Origin: Micavibrio sp.
GTDB lineage: Bacteria; Pseudomonadota; Alphaproteobacteria; Micavibrionales; Micavibrionaceae
Length of the DNA stretch: 64,000 nt
Assembly (NCBI GenBank): GCA_030824965.1
Contig: JAPJQV010000008.1
Span: 1-64,000 of the forward strand
Direction: 5' to 3'
The notes beneath the pieces are model-generated. The model was given only the letters and a program-made list of their open reading frames with translations, was not told the origin of the DNA and did not search any database. The position numbers were made by a program, and so were the translations under genes. Below, piece by piece: positions 1-9,144 of the stretch (the stretch's first letter is position 1; each line of letters starts with the position of its first letter).

Positions 1-11
1 GAGTTAAATAA

Positions 12-251
12 ATGAGCACGACACTTAAAACAATTTTTGGCACTTATGAATCGAAAACTGATGGCATCGTACCTAGAGATATCGGAGGTCCAGGCCACTC
101 CTGCCGCCGGCACTTTTCGCTGGTGAAGGATGGTGAAACACTTGGCAGCGTTCCGATTCAAGGCTTGCCACATGACAAGATTGAACAGGCTGTCGTTGGA
201 TTACTTGAAAACCAAGGATTTCGACGCACGGATAACAGAGCACCAGCTTAA
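12..251 (+). CDS. Small hypothetical protein (79 aa)
   Basis: I do not recognise a family. The ORF encodes a soluble 79-residue protein without a signal peptide or membrane segment; the middle is mixed charge with a GGPGHSCRRHF stretch near residues 25-35, and the C-terminal half looks like a beta strand followed by a helix. Only 11 bases precede the ATG in the window, so the ribosome binding site and any upstream partner cannot be judged. It is followed within a few bases by a strong hairpin terminator, which supports it being a real transcribed gene. It converges on parC. Confidence 0.6.
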   Translation: MSTTLKTIFGTYESKTDGIVPRDIGGPGHSCRRHFSLVKDGETLGSVPIQGLPHDKIEQAVVGLLENQGFRRTDNRAPA

Positions 252-254
252 AAG

Positions 255-282
255 AAAGGGAGCCAGTTGGCTCCCTTTTTTC
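255..282. terminator. Bidirectional intrinsic terminator
   Basis: A perfect 10-bp stem (AAAGGGAGCC, 255-264, pairing with 269-278) with a four-base AGTT loop is followed by a T-run. It sits between the convergent stop codons of the small ORF (251) and parC (282), and the A-tract on the left side gives a T-tract on the minus strand too, so it can end transcription from both sides. Confidence 0.85.
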
Positions 283-2531
283 TAACCGAATTTATTCGAT
301 CTCGGGAAACCGTTCGGCGGTAATTTACCGGCCTGCGCCCGTTCGCCGATCCATTCTTTGACATTGGGAACGGCAACATCTTTCGTGCCGGATTTGAATG
401 TCAGCCCTTCTTTAAGATTAAAAGTTTTCGCATCTGATAATTCGCCGTCTTTGTACTTCTGAAGAATTACGCCTTTGCCTTTGGCGAGCTCGGGTACCTG
501 ATCCAGCTTGAAGACCAGCATTTTGCGGTTCTTGCCGATAATCGCCAGATGATTGTCTTTCTCGTCGATCATACGACAGAAAACAGCATCGCCATTATCG
601 TCAACACCCATGATCTGTTTCCCGTTTTTGGTCTGCGCCAGGATATCGTTGGATGATACGACAAAACCGCGGCCATCGCGTGCGGCCAGCAGGAATTTCT
701 GATCTGGTTGATGTACAAACAGGGAAACAATATCCGCATCGTTGGGAATATCGACAATCAGGCGAACAGGTTCACCAAAGCCCCTGCCCGATGGCAGCTT
801 GTCACCGCCGAGGGTATAAAAACGACCATTGCTGGCAAAGGCGACAAATTTATCGGTCGTCTGGCCTTGAACGATAAATTGTTCGCGGTCGCCTTCTTTA
901 TATTTGATATCGGCGACATTGACTTCATGACCTTTTGCCGCGCGGATCCATCCTTTGGCCGAACAGATAACGGTGATTGGTTCTTTTTCAATCATTGCGG
1001 CTTGCAAATCGACCGCAACCGGCGCAGGTGGCTTACCGATTGCTGAACGACGCTTGCTGATCGCCGGAACGTTTTCATAGGACTCGCGTAATTGTCCGAT
1101 TTGACGTTTAATCTCGGTCCATTGACGTGCTTCTGATTTCAATAGTTTCTCAAGCGAATCTTTTTCCTTCGATAGCTTATCGTGTTCGCGCTTCAGCTCC
1201 ATCTCTTCGAGTTTACGCAAAGAGCGCAAGCGCATATTCAGGATAGCCTCGGCTTGAATTTCGCTTAAAGTGAAGCGTTTCATTAATATTGGCTTCGGCT
1301 CGTCATTCTCTCGGATGATCGCAATAACTTCGTCGATATTCAGGAAGACAATGATATATCCCGCTAAAACTTCGAGGCGATGGTTGACCTCGTCAAGGCG
1401 ATGATTAGAGCGACGAACCAAAACTTCCTGACGGTGATCGAGAAACGCCTGCAGCACTTCTTTGATATTCATGACTTTCGGCGTTACACCTTTGTCCAGA
1501 ACATTCATGTTCAAAGGAAAACGGCTTTCCAGATCGGTTGCCCGGAACAATGCTTCCATTAGAAGTTCAGGCTCAACATTCGATGCTCTCGGCACAAGAA
1601 CGACCCGGATATCCTCGGCACTTTCATCCCGCACATCATCAAGAAGCGGAATTTTCTTGTCATTGATAAGCTCGGCAATCTTCTCGATCAACTTCGCCTT
1701 TTGCACCATATACGGAATTTCCGTGATAACTATTTGCCAATTATCGCCTTTGACAGTTTCCTTGGCCCAACGAGCGCGAACACGGAAAGACCCACGCCCT
1801 GTGCGATAAGATTCCGCTATCGATTCTTTGGACTCAACCAATATGCCGCCTGTTGGAAAATCCGGCCCTTTCACAATTCGGCATAGTTCTTCAAGTGTCG
1901 CATTGTTTTCAAGAATGGCTTCCATCGCTTCGCAAAGCTCAAGAATATTGTGCGGCGGAATGGAAGTCGCCATACCAACCGCAATACCGGATGCGCCATT
2001 GGCCAGCAAATTCGGAAAGTTCGACGGGAAAACTACAGGCTCCTGCGTATCGCCATCGTATGTTGCGCGGAAATCAACAGCATCCTCATCGATACCTTCC
2101 AGCAAGTTCATTGCCGTCATGGTCAGGCGCGATTCCGTATACCTCATAGCGGCGGCATTATCGCCGTCAATGTTACCGAAGTTGCCATGGCCATCTACCA
2201 AAGGATAGCGAACGGCAAAATCCTGCGCCAAGCGGACAAGAGCGTCGTAAACAGACTGGTCACCGTGCGGGTGAAATTTACCGATGACATCGCCGACTAC
2301 CCTTGCCGACTTTTTTGGCATCAGGTTCGGCTGAAGTTTCAATTGGTACATCGCGAACAGCAAACGGCGATGAACGGGCTTTAAGCCATCCCGCACATCG
2401 GGTAACGATCGTGCCATGATCGTTGAAAGCGCATAGGAAAGATAACGCTCCGACAAAAGCTGCGTCATCGGCATGTCGAGAACTTTATGTTCGACGGTCT
2501 TGGTCGGAGTGCTGCTGCCTTTTTTGGCCAT
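282..2531 (-). CDS. parC: DNA topoisomerase IV subunit A
   Basis: Cleavage and rejoining subunit of topoisomerase IV, which decatenates daughter chromosomes together with ParE. 749 aa, shorter than GyrA and typical for ParC. Seen: the winged-helix region with [11 protein letters not shown] near residue 51, the active-site tyrosine Y131 in [10 protein letters not shown], the tower and coiled-coil region around 350-480, and a C-terminal beta-pinwheel from about 500 without a canonical GyrA box. In the quinolone-resistance region ([17 protein letters not shown]) Q92 and D96 occupy the positions that are Ser80 and Glu84 in E. coli ParC. It follows recO by 25 bp, a common alphaproteobacterial order. 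Confidence 0.95.
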   Translation of the reverse strand: MAKKGSSTPTKTVEHKVLDMPMTQLLSERYLSYALSTIMARSLPDVRDGLKPVHRRLLFAMYQLKLQPNLMPKKSARVVGDVIGKFHPHGDQSVYDALVRLAQDFAVRYPLVDGHGNFGNIDGDNAAAMRYTESRLTMTAMNLLEGIDEDAVDFRATYDGDTQEPVVFPSNFPNLLANGASGIAVGMATSIPPHNILELCEAMEAILENNATLEELCRIVKGPDFPTGGILVESKESIAESYRTGRGSFRVRARWAKETVKGDNWQIVITEIPYMVQKAKLIEKIAELINDKKIPLLDDVRDESAEDIRVVLVPRASNVEPELLMEALFRATDLESRFPLNMNVLDKGVTPKVMNIKEVLQAFLDHRQEVLVRRSNHRLDEVNHRLEVLAGYIIVFLNIDEVIAIIRENDEPKPILMKRFTLSEIQAEAILNMRLRSLRKLEEMELKREHDKLSKEKDSLEKLLKSEARQWTEIKRQIGQLRESYENVPAISKRRSAIGKPPAPVAVDLQAAMIEKEPITVICSAKGWIRAAKGHEVNVADIKYKEGDREQFIVQGQTTDKFVAFASNGRFYTLGGDKLPSGRGFGEPVRLIVDIPNDADIVSLFVHQPDQKFLLAARDGRGFVVSSNDILAQTKNGKQIMGVDDNGDAVFCRMIDEKDNHLAIIGKNRKMLVFKLDQVPELAKGKGVILQKYKDGELSDAKTFNLKEGLTFKSGTKDVAVPNVKEWIGERAQAGKLPPNGFPRSNKFG

Positions 2532-2556
2532 GATAATTCCTAAATTAGAAAGCGCT

Positions 2557-3309
2557 TTAAGCGGCTGAAATAAACTGATCTTCTATTGTTTTGGCAAAAA
2601 GGCTTTCAAAACGCAAGCGCGCTTCGGGAACTCCCTTGCTATGATGTGCAAAAACCCAGTTTTGCAAGAAATGCCCCGTCATTCGAAGACCTTTCAGCAC
2701 TTCTTTCACCTCGCCATCGCGAATCCCGCCAGGTTTTAAAAACTCAGGTAACGGGAGCAATTTATCTTTATAGGGTTCACCAGCCGCACGGCTGACGGCG
2801 CAACCTGACTTGGGTGATATATATTCCAGCGTTGAGGCATCTCCATTTGCGACACAGCGCGTAAAATCAAGTCCGAAGCCAAGCTCCTTTAAAAATGCGA
2901 CTTCCCAAAGAATATAGACCGCCCCCCATACATCGCTTTGCAATGTATCCAAAAGCGCACTCATTCCATAGAAAACCGCAGGATGATTTTCACGCTCGGG
3001 CAGCGATGCATCGCATAAAGCGCAAGCGGAAAGAAGCGCCGATAATTTCAAATGGTCGCCCATAATAAAAGCGGCAAGATTCTTTCCATTATCAATCGAC
3101 ATCGTCCCTAGCTGGCCTTCAACTTTCGCTTTCCAGTCGATATGTGCCAGCGTTCCCGGTTCTAACGAGCCGCGATTACGCGACGACCGCGCCGCATGGA
3201 CATAACCATTATGCCGACCATGATTTTCCGTCATGACAGAAACGACCGCGCCGTTTTCTCCGTGCGGGCGCGCCGATAATATGATTGCCTGATCTGACCA
3301 TTCTTCCAT
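2557..3309 (-). CDS. recO: DNA repair protein RecO
   Basis: Recombination mediator of the RecFOR pathway that helps load RecA on SSB-coated single-stranded DNA. 250 aa, normal length. The N-terminal OB-fold begins with [20 protein letters not shown], and the helical C-terminal domain carries the alphaproteobacterial block [20 protein letters not shown] followed by LLPLPEFL. The four-cysteine zinc motif of some RecO proteins is incomplete here. The gene lies directly upstream of parC and is probably cotranscribed with it. Confidence 0.92.
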   Translation of the reverse strand: MEEWSDQAIILSARPHGENGAVVSVMTENHGRHNGYVHAARSSRNRGSLEPGTLAHIDWKAKVEGQLGTMSIDNGKNLAAFIMGDHLKLSALLSACALCDASLPERENHPAVFYGMSALLDTLQSDVWGAVYILWEVAFLKELGFGLDFTRCVANGDASTLEYISPKSGCAVSRAAGEPYKDKLLPLPEFLKPGGIRDGEVKEVLKGLRMTGHFLQNWVFAHHSKGVPEARLRFESLFAKTIEDQFISAA

Positions 3310-3357
3310 AGGCCGAGTATGGCACGGCTACTCGAATAAAACCATCGAAAGACTCAC

Positions 3358-3384
3358 GTCATCCCGAGCGAAGCCGAGGGATCT
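3358..3384 (+). repeat. 27-bp repeat, left arm of the GIY-YIG cassette
   Basis: Matches the left arm of the 14501 hairpin at 27 of 27 positions and that of the 62691 hairpin at 26 of 27. It is followed directly by a second small hairpin at 3380-3400. Confidence 0.8.
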
Positions 3385-3400
3385 TAGTCGCTCTAAGATC
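3380..3400 (-). terminator. Hairpin overlapping the stop of the GIY-YIG gene
   Basis: A perfect 8-bp stem, GATCTTAG (3380-3387) with CTAAGATC (3393-3400), and a 5-base loop overlaps the TGA stop of the GIY-YIG gene. There is no T-run on the minus strand, so termination is only possible; it could equally be part of the repeat structure. Confidence 0.35.
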
Positions 3401-3686
3401 AATTATTGATCTCCGATTTCAGATTAATCCAAGCAGGATTTCTGATTAAAACCAAATCGTTTTTCTTTTGACGAGCCCAATTTTTGATCTGCTTTTCACG
3501 CAAAATAGCTAATTCTGCATTATCGTAAGCTTCATAATAAACAAGCTTATATAGATTATATTTTTTACTAAATCCTTCGACTTCACCGGACTCATGTTCA
3601 AACAATCTTCTGGCTAAATCGTTGGTCATCCCAGTGTAAAGGACCGTGTTTAACGAGTTGGTTATAAAATAAACATAATACGGCAT
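3399..3686 (-). CDS. Single-domain GIY-YIG endonuclease
   Basis: 95-aa stand-alone GIY-YIG nuclease of the UPF0213/SLX1-like class. Seen: the first core strand YYVYFITN (residues 3-10, GIY position), LYTGMTNDLARRLFEH (16-31, YIG position and the following arginine), the helix with REKQIKNW (63-70) holding the probable metal-binding glutamate, and the C-terminal NPAW. There is no extra DNA-binding domain. Family members nick or cut DNA with a divalent metal; the substrate of this short class is largely unknown. It stands alone between recO and the SOD gene and is bracketed by inverted 27-bp repeats, so the repeat DNA itself is a plausible substrate (inference). Confidence 0.88.
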   Translation of the reverse strand: MPYYVYFITNSLNTVLYTGMTNDLARRLFEHESGEVEGFSKKYNLYKLVYYEAYDNAELAILREKQIKNWARQKKNDLVLIRNPAWINLKSEINN

Positions 3687-3691
3687 AACTA

Positions 3692-3718
3692 CGATCCCTC
3701 GGCTCCGCTCGGGATGAC
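3692..3718 (-). repeat. 27-bp repeat, right arm of the GIY-YIG cassette
   Basis: Inverted copy of the arm at 3358-3384 with two differences. It lies a few bases upstream of the GIY-YIG start codon, so it also occupies the promoter/leader of that gene. Confidence 0.8.
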
Positions 3719-3777
3719 ATTAATGTTTGAATTCAATAATATAAATCCTATCTCATTCATCAAACAAGGAGATTTTC

Positions 3778-4500
3778 ATGTCACTAGCCTCATCGAGACG
3801 CAATTTTATTAAAGGCATTGCTGCCGCATCTATAGTTTTAAGTGCCTCTTCCATTTCTTCATTAGCCGCAGAAACTAAACCGGCAGGACCGTTCACGTTG
3901 CCAAAACTTTCTTATGGCTATAATGCGCTAGAACCCGTCATCGATGCCAAAACGATGGAAATCCATCATACGAAACATCACCAGGCCTATATCGATAAAC
4001 TTAATGCGGAGGTTGCAAAAACATCAGGTCTGAAAGGCCGCACGATTGAACAAATCATCGGCAATATTTCTAATTATGAACCTGTTGTTCGTAACAATGC
4101 GGGCGGTCACTGGAATCACAGTTTTTTCTGGAAGCTAATGCAATCGCCCAAAAACAACAGCGAGCCATCGCCGGAGTTAAAAGCCGCGATTGAAAAGAAA
4201 TTTACGTCGCTGGATAATTTTAAGGCTGAATTTGAAAAAGCAGGCGCCGGTCAATTCGGCTCCGGCTGGGTTTGGTTGATTAAAAATGCGTCCGGCGATT
4301 TAGAGATTACTTCTACTCCTAATCAGGACAATCCATTGATGGATGATGCCAAAGTCAAAGGTACGCCTATCCTTGGCAACGACGTCTGGGAGCACGCCTA
4401 TTATTTGAAATATCAAAATAAAAGGCCTGACTATTTGAAGAACTGGTGGAAAGTAGTAAACTGGAAACAAGTATCTGAAAATTTTTCCCACGATGAATAA
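3778..4500 (+). CDS. Tat-exported Mn/Fe superoxide dismutase
   Basis: Converts superoxide to hydrogen peroxide and oxygen. The 240-aa protein has a twin-arginine signal (SSRRNFIKG, residues 5-13, then a hydrophobic stretch to about residue 31), so the enzyme should fold with its metal in the cytoplasm and be exported to the periplasm. Metal ligands visible: H63 (EIHHTKHH), H114 (GGHWNHSFFW), D202 and H206 (DVWEHAYY). Gly110 and Gln183 (PNQDNPL) match the Mn-type pattern rather than the Fe-type, so Mn or cambialistic use is likely. A ribosome binding site (AAGGAG) lies at about 3767-3772. Most SODs of this family are cytoplasmic; the exported form is less usual. Confidence 0.93.
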   Translation: MSLASSRRNFIKGIAAASIVLSASSISSLAAETKPAGPFTLPKLSYGYNALEPVIDAKTMEIHHTKHHQAYIDKLNAEVAKTSGLKGRTIEQIIGNISNYEPVVRNNAGGHWNHSFFWKLMQSPKNNSEPSPELKAAIEKKFTSLDNFKAEFEKAGAGQFGSGWVWLIKNASGDLEITSTPNQDNPLMDDAKVKGTPILGNDVWEHAYYLKYQNKRPDYLKNWWKVVNWKQVSENFSHDE

Positions 4501-4510
4501 TTGTTGCTGA

Positions 4511-5134
4511 ATGATCCCACAAACATCTTTTTATCTTCTTCGTCACGGTGAGAGCGAAGCAAATCTTGCCGGGAAAGCAGCTGGCGGCGGTGTAGACTCC
4601 CTATTAACGCCGAAGGGAGAAAGTCAGGCACGCGATCTCGCGGAAGTCATTCATAATCTCGGTATCAAACCATCGGTAATTTTTGCCAGCCCCATGAAAC
4701 GGGCCAAAAGAACAGCGGAAATCGTCAATGAAGGATTGAATCTTAAGCTCACTATTGTTGATAATCTTGAGGAACATCACGTCGGTGAATGGGAAGGCCA
4801 GCCTTGGGGACTTATCGGCCCCAAAATGGAAGCGGGAGAAATTCCTCCCGGCGGCGAAAATTACGATCAATATGCAGAGCGCGTTGGCCGTGTTTTAACG
4901 CCCCTTCTTGAACGGAAATATGAAACGCCTCCTTTAATAGTGGCTCATGGCGGCACTTTCCGCGCTATTGGACATCTTTATAACTGGGAGATACGACGCG
5001 TCCAAAATTGCCATCTGCATCGCTTCGATCCCTGCCCCGACCTGAAGGCATTTCCTTTTAGGATCTTTGAATATAATGTCGCAGGAATAGATTTGCGCGA
5101 GTGTAAATCAAGCTTCTGTTCTTCCATCAGATAA
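4511..5134 (+). CDS. Histidine phosphatase family protein (phosphoglycerate mutase-like)
   Basis: Branch-1 histidine phosphatase fold. The phosphate-accepting H12 is in LLRHGESEAN, the second histidine H146 in IVAHGGTFRA, and the SPMKRAKRTAE block (60-70) supplies arginines. The substrate cannot be told: this family includes phosphoglycerate mutases, alpha-ribazole phosphatase, and sugar or nucleotide phosphatases. 207 aa. It starts 10 bases after the SOD stop and is probably in the same transcript; no strong ribosome binding site is visible. The last 27 bases overlap the 3' end of folP tail to tail. Confidence 0.85.
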   Translation: MIPQTSFYLLRHGESEANLAGKAAGGGVDSLLTPKGESQARDLAEVIHNLGIKPSVIFASPMKRAKRTAEIVNEGLNLKLTIVDNLEEHHVGEWEGQPWGLIGPKMEAGEIPPGGENYDQYAERVGRVLTPLLERKYETPPLIVAHGGTFRAIGHLYNWEIRRVQNCHLHRFDPCPDLKAFPFRIFEYNVAGIDLRECKSSFCSSIR

Positions 5135-5920
5135 TTTTGACCAGACATCTATTGCCTGTTTCGTCTGTGCAACATCATGCACACGCACGATATGAACACC
5201 GGTTTCCATTCCCCAAAGCGCTGTTGCCAGCGAGCCGCCAATCCGCTGATCGGGATCAATGTCTGCTTCCATGACTTTCTCTATGAATTTCTTGCGCGAC
5301 GTGCCAAGCAATAGTTTGACACCAAGGTCGTGAAATCTTTCCAGATTTCGCAGTAATGCGAGATTATGTTCCAGTGTCTTGCCAAAACCGATCCCAATAT
5401 CTGCAAAAATTTTTTCTCTGTTAATTCCGCCATCCAGACAGGTTTTTATTCTTTCCTGAAGAAAATCGAAAACTTCCTGTACAACATTTTTATATTGGGG
5501 ATCTCTTTGCATTGTTTGCGGATTCCCCTGCATGTGCATAATGCACACATCCACATTATTCTGTGCAACCAAGTCAATTGCCCCTTCATTATGAAGCGCC
5601 GTAATATCGTTGATAAAATTCGCACCGGCCTTGATTGCTGCCGCCATTGTTTTGATATTTCTTGTATCGACCGAAATTCTTTTTTTTCCGTTTTTCGACA
5701 GGCCTTCGATAACGGGTATAATACGGGAAATTTCTTCTTCTACTGGAACCGGCTTTGCATTTGGGCGCGTGGATTCACCTCCGATATCAAGAATATCGGC
5801 CCCCTCATGCACTAGTTTTAATCCGTGTATGATCGCCGCTTCTGCATCGAAATATTTACCGCCATCGGAAAAGCTGTCCGGCGTTACATTAACGATGCCC
5901 ATTATCAGCGGTTTATTCAT
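5108..5920 (-). CDS. folP: Dihydropteroate synthase
   Basis: Condenses 6-hydroxymethyl-7,8-dihydropterin diphosphate with p-aminobenzoate in folate synthesis; the sulfonamide target. 270 aa, a TIM barrel. Seen: NVTPDSFSDGG near residue 11, GGESTRPNA, the pterin-site MHMQGNPQTMQ, GIGFGKT and GTSRKKFI. In the GFGK block the usual proline of DPG is isoleucine (FADIGIGFGK), an unusual change in an otherwise complete active site. The start overlaps the end of folK by 8 bp, indicating translational coupling; the two genes act in consecutive steps. Confidence 0.94.
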   Translation of the reverse strand: MNKPLIMGIVNVTPDSFSDGGKYFDAEAAIIHGLKLVHEGADILDIGGESTRPNAKPVPVEEEISRIIPVIEGLSKNGKKRISVDTRNIKTMAAAIKAGANFINDITALHNEGAIDLVAQNNVDVCIMHMQGNPQTMQRDPQYKNVVQEVFDFLQERIKTCLDGGINREKIFADIGIGFGKTLEHNLALLRNLERFHDLGVKLLLGTSRKKFIEKVMEADIDPDQRIGGSLATALWGMETGVHIVRVHDVAQTKQAIDVWSKLSDGRTEA

Positions 5921-6401
5921 GGGGACGTGCCATTTGGTCTTCCGATATTACGCTAATAAGTTCCGTCAAATTTTTCCCAGAAACGGGATGTATCCAACCC
6001 GGCGCGACATCTTGCAACGGCATCAAGACAAAACCACGTTCATGCATTCTCGGATGCGGTACGATTAAGGATGGCCGTTCTATTATCTCATTATTATAGG
6101 CAATCAAATCAAGATCCAAAACACGAGGCTCATTACGTTCATATCGCACGCGCCCGAAATTCGCTTCGATCTTGTGAAGTACAGACAGTAATTGAAAAGC
6201 ATCTAGATCGGTTCTGACCGAGACCACCGCATTTCGATACCATGGCTGATCGGAAACCGGGACAGGAGCTGTAAGCCAAATTCTCGATTTTTTGGTGGCG
6301 ATAATATCCTCATCGCTTAAAGCTTCGACAGCCGCATGAATAGTTTCTTCAGGTGTCCCGAAACGGCTGGGCAAATTAGCCCCGATGGCAATTAGGATCA
6401 T
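5913..6401 (-). CDS. folK: 2-amino-4-hydroxy-6-hydroxymethyldihydropteridine diphosphokinase
   Basis: HPPK transfers pyrophosphate from ATP to hydroxymethyldihydropterin, the step before FolP. 162 aa, normal length. Seen: IGANLPSRFG at the N terminus, the signature RNEPRVLDLDLI with the two magnesium-binding aspartates D96 and D98, and PHPRMHERGFVL (115-126). The start is fixed by the conserved N-terminal strand. A terminator of the upstream gene lies just ahead, so a folK-folP promoter should lie in the short gap between 6402 and 6467 or be read through. Confidence 0.94.
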   Translation of the reverse strand: MILIAIGANLPSRFGTPEETIHAAVEALSDEDIIATKKSRIWLTAPVPVSDQPWYRNAVVSVRTDLDAFQLLSVLHKIEANFGRVRYERNEPRVLDLDLIAYNNEIIERPSLIVPHPRMHERGFVLMPLQDVAPGWIHPVSGKNLTELISVISEDQMARPHE

Positions 6402-6418
6402 TGTATATCCCCGTATGA

Positions 6419-6447
6419 AAAGAGCAGCTTATCGCTGCTCTTTCTCA
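6419..6447 (-). terminator. Intrinsic terminator of the M15-like gene
   Basis: A perfect 10-bp stem (AAAGAGCAGC, 6419-6428, with 6434-6443) and a 5-base loop lies 24 bases beyond the stop of the leftward gene ending at 6468, with a TTTT run on the minus strand. Confidence 0.75.
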
Positions 6448-6467
6448 GATACCAGATGGTATTTTCA

Positions 6468-7049
6468 TCATGCGCCCCAGGTACGATAAGCACCAGAGTC
6501 CATGTGAACGAAATTGCTCCGTGAATAATAGCCGACGCCTCCGGCGTGAAGTTTGGTCGCCAGATCATGGATGCGGCTGGTTTTCACATTCGGCATGCGA
6601 ACATCAATTGCCTGTCCTGCCATGTGAAGAGAATGTTTGGCAACGCCGCCGCTTTCGTGACGAAGCATGGCATTCGTTTTTGGCGAGCGGTAACCGGATA
6701 AGACTGAGTACGGTTGTGTAGAACCAGTTGCCCTGTGAACGATAGACACTATATCGACGACACGCGGGTCGATTGGAAAAACTTCGTTTTGACGAAAATC
6801 CCGTAAAACGTAATTAATGCGTTCAAACGCTTCTGGCAGGTAACGATTACCAACGCGGTAAACGCCGGAAAAAGTCTCATTGGTATGTTCATTGCGAAAA
6901 GCAACGGAATATGCGCCGCCTTCAGGCAGGGCAAGTGCCGGCTTGGCGCAGGTAGCAGAAAGAAATCCTACCGCGGAAAGTGTGAGTCCGGCTTTCAGGA
7001 AGCCACGGCGCTCCATGGTTTGTTCCACTGAATCAAAAAAAGACGTCAT
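6468..7049 (-). CDS. Tat-exported YcbK/DUF882 (peptidase M15-like) protein
   Basis: 193-aa exported protein of the DUF882 / YcbK family, related to D-Ala-D-Ala carboxypeptidases of the M15 type that act on peptidoglycan. A twin-arginine motif MERRGFLKAG (residues 12-21) precedes a hydrophobic stretch and ALA-type cleavage sites near residue 40. Zinc-site residues are visible: H142 (HSLHMAGQAID), D149 and H182 (NFVHMDSGAYRTWG). SGYRSPKTNAMLR (118-130) is the family signature. A ribosome binding site AAAGG lies 7 bases upstream. It is probably monocistronic, with its own terminator. Exact substrate unknown. Confidence 0.88.
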   Translation of the reverse strand: MTSFFDSVEQTMERRGFLKAGLTLSAVGFLSATCAKPALALPEGGAYSVAFRNEHTNETFSGVYRVGNRYLPEAFERINYVLRDFRQNEVFPIDPRVVDIVSIVHRATGSTQPYSVLSGYRSPKTNAMLRHESGGVAKHSLHMAGQAIDVRMPNVKTSRIHDLATKLHAGGVGYYSRSNFVHMDSGAYRTWGA

Positions 7050-7434
7050 TGATTACCTTTTTGTTAGAGCTTTCCCGAAGGAAAGTGGTTTACACAAAGT
7101 TGAAGTACTCAGTAGTTCTTGCGTCAGTACGGCAAGTTGTAATTTAAAAAATTTGAGAATGAAAAAGGAATTGAACATATTGGAAGGATTATCCACTGAC
7201 TATTCAAGTCTAAAGAAACCTAAATATGGTTTCAAGTTAATTGTGGATTACCTAACTGATACAAAATTTATTATAAATGTTACAGATATTATTTATAAAT
7301 ACTATGGGTTAAAGATTTATTACTTTGGATAAGCTTTTTAAGCCACGCATAGCTCGTAGAATACAGAATAAATAATTGAATTTCATGTGTTTATTTATGT
7401 TTGACCTAAACGGTCTAATAGAAAGAACCTATTA
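7050..7434. other. AT-rich intergenic region
   Basis: 385 bases between the start of the M15-like gene and the stop of the L,D-transpeptidase gene. It is clearly more AT-rich than its surroundings. A 57-codon ORF (7159-7332, plus strand) exists but has no convincing ribosome binding site or recognisable product. No repeat or clear terminator was found. Confidence 0.5.
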
Positions 7435-9144
7435 TTAGTTCAAATTATTTGGAAGCTTGTTCCTTTTAGCTAATTCAGCGACCAGCTTTTCATCATTCTT
7501 ATATATATCCTGACCGAAGATCAGATCCCCTTTACCGTCCTGCCAGATAGTTTGATATAATATGAAAACAGGCACAGGCTGTGTCGACATGACTTCAATA
7601 GTATTCTTTTTTGATAGAATATTATTTAGCCGTTCTTCGCTCCAGTCTCCGTTTTTATCCAAAATAAAATTAGCGACACGTCTTGGTTCTGCCAGTCGAA
7701 TACAGCCATGACTTAGCGCCCGATAATCCTTGGTAAATAAATCCGGTGAATTCGTGTCATGCAAATAGATATTATATTGGTTCGGCATCAGAACGCGGAT
7801 CTTGCCCAATGGATTTTCATCGCCCGGATTCTGGATCATCGCGAAATTTTTAAAGTCGGCTTCGGTTATCTGGTCCCATTTAATATCGCGCGGTGAAACA
7901 GGCTTTGCCCCGTCAGACGTGTAATAAAGCAGCTCTAGATTTTTCTTGGCGAGATAGTCAGGGTTCTTGCGCAGTTCAGGTAGAATATCTTTGGTTTTAA
8001 TCGATGGCGGCACATACCATGACGGGTTAAAGCGAATACCCGTAACATCGGTTTTAAAACTATTGGTCGGCCAATCGGATTTGCCGACAATGATCGGCAT
8101 TTCGAACATAATCTTTTCCTGCTCGAACGCCCAAAGCGTCATCGCCGGAACATTGACCAGGATATATTTATCCGGCCATGCGGGGTTCATCCAGCGAAGA
8201 CGCTCCATGTTGGCCAGAACTTTTACCAGCCTGTCGCGGCGGCCCTGATTGATAGCCTCGATTGTTCTTTGACCGATAATACCGTCAGGCTTAAGGCCGT
8301 TCGCTTTTTGAAAAGATTTCAATCTTTCGATTAATTTATCATCGTAAAATTCAGGAGAAGCGTCTTTTTCCGGCTTTACATCGAAACGCTGGCGAATAAG
8401 CGAAATGGCCGGATGTGTCTTATGCGGATAGATCAAGCCCGGAAAAGCTATCGGCTTTACATTGGCTTGCGGGTTCTTCTCCATATCTTCCAAAATGTCT
8501 TTAAGCTCTTTTTGCAAGATCGGGTACAGCTTGGCCGTTGGCGCTAAATCTTTATAGGCTTTCTCAGGATTGCTGTTTTGCGTCAGCAGCATCAAAGCTT
8601 GCTCTGCGCCAAGCCCTCTTCTCCATGATCTGGTATCTTCCCCCAGCGTTCTTGCCGGTATCCGCATGCCTGTAAGATCCTTGGCGTAACGCGCCATGGC
8701 ATCGGACATCAGGATTTCAAAAGCAAGCGGATTGGCAATCTCGCCCTGCTCTTCCCGTTGCTTCAAAGTCTGGAGATGATAATTGTCAGGATTGAATCCG
8801 TGTTCCCACGAATTCTCGACCAAATTTATCGCTTTATCTGTTTTGCCAGCGGCCTTTTCGCCATCGGTCCAGAAATAATCAAAATTCTGCGATTTATAAA
8901 AATTATAAATCCCTTCCGGATCTTGCAAAGCGATGCCATCGACCTTACCGCTTTGTAACAAATCAATCATCGGTTGTTTTTCAATGACGATAGCTTGCGA
9001 TGAAATAGGCGTATTCGACTGCGCCGCCGCAGACGCCGCTTCTTCTGCCAAAGGCTCTAATTGCTCGGCAAAGACAGGGCTTCCCAGAAAAGCCAAAATT
9101 GCAGCGGTTAGTAAAAATTGTCTTTTTAGATTATGCGCCATCAT
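7435..9144 (-). CDS. L,D-transpeptidase (YcbB/LdtD-like)
   Basis: Periplasmic enzyme that makes 3-3 cross-links in peptidoglycan. 569 aa. Signal peptide in residues 1-26 (cleavage after PVFA). Domains in order: a scaffold region about 60-240, a peptidoglycan-binding domain about 264-300 ([19 protein letters not shown]), and a YkuD catalytic domain about 325-500 with H462 (IYLHDTNS) and the nucleophile C481 in SHGCIRL. The layout matches the large YcbB type rather than small ErfK types. The ATG overlaps the ilvD stop (ATGA), so it is the last gene of the pfkA-PH-PH-ilvD operon. Confidence 0.92.
   Translation of the reverse strand: MMAHNLKRQFLLTAAILAFLGSPVFAEQLEPLAEEAASAAAQSNTPISSQAIVIEKQPMIDLLQSGKVDGIALQDPEGIYNFYKSQNFDYFWTDGEKAAGKTDKAINLVENSWEHGFNPDNYHLQTLKQREEQGEIANPLAFEILMSDAMARYAKDLTGMRIPARTLGEDTRSWRRGLGAEQALMLLTQNSNPEKAYKDLAPTAKLYPILQKELKDILEDMEKNPQANVKPIAFPGLIYPHKTHPAISLIRQRFDVKPEKDASPEFYDDKLIERLKSFQKANGLKPDGIIGQRTIEAINQGRRDRLVKVLANMERLRWMNPAWPDKYILVNVPAMTLWAFEQEKIMFEMPIIVGKSDWPTNSFKTDVTGIRFNPSWYVPPSIKTKDILPELRKNPDYLAKKNLELLYYTSDGAKPVSPRDIKWDQITEADFKNFAMIQNPGDENPLGKIRVLMPNQYNIYLHDTNSPDLFTKDYRALSHGCIRLAEPRRVANFILDKNGDWSEERLNNILSKKNTIEVMSTQPVPVFILYQTIWQDGKGDLIFGQDIYKNDEKLVAELAKRNKLPNNLN

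Larger units (their letters stand above)
3358..3718. mobile_element. Putative GIY-YIG cassette bounded by inverted 27-bp repeats
   Basis: A 361-bp segment starts with a 27-bp repeat (3358-3384, beginning GTCATCCCGAGCGAAGCC) and ends with the same repeat inverted (3692-3718). The two arms differ at 2 of 27 positions. A GIY-YIG nuclease gene fills almost all the space between. The same 27-bp sequence forms 75-bp non-coding hairpins at 14501 and 62691. By analogy with REP sequences and their RAYT transposases this may be a small mobile unit; mobility is inferred, not shown. No target-site duplication was evident by eye. Confidence 0.4.

Noticed and set aside
6880..7332. 150-codon ORF on the plus strand, including a 57-codon ORF from ATG 7159
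   Set aside because: The first part is antisense to the M15-like gene; the rest is AT-rich with no good ribosome binding site and no recognisable product.
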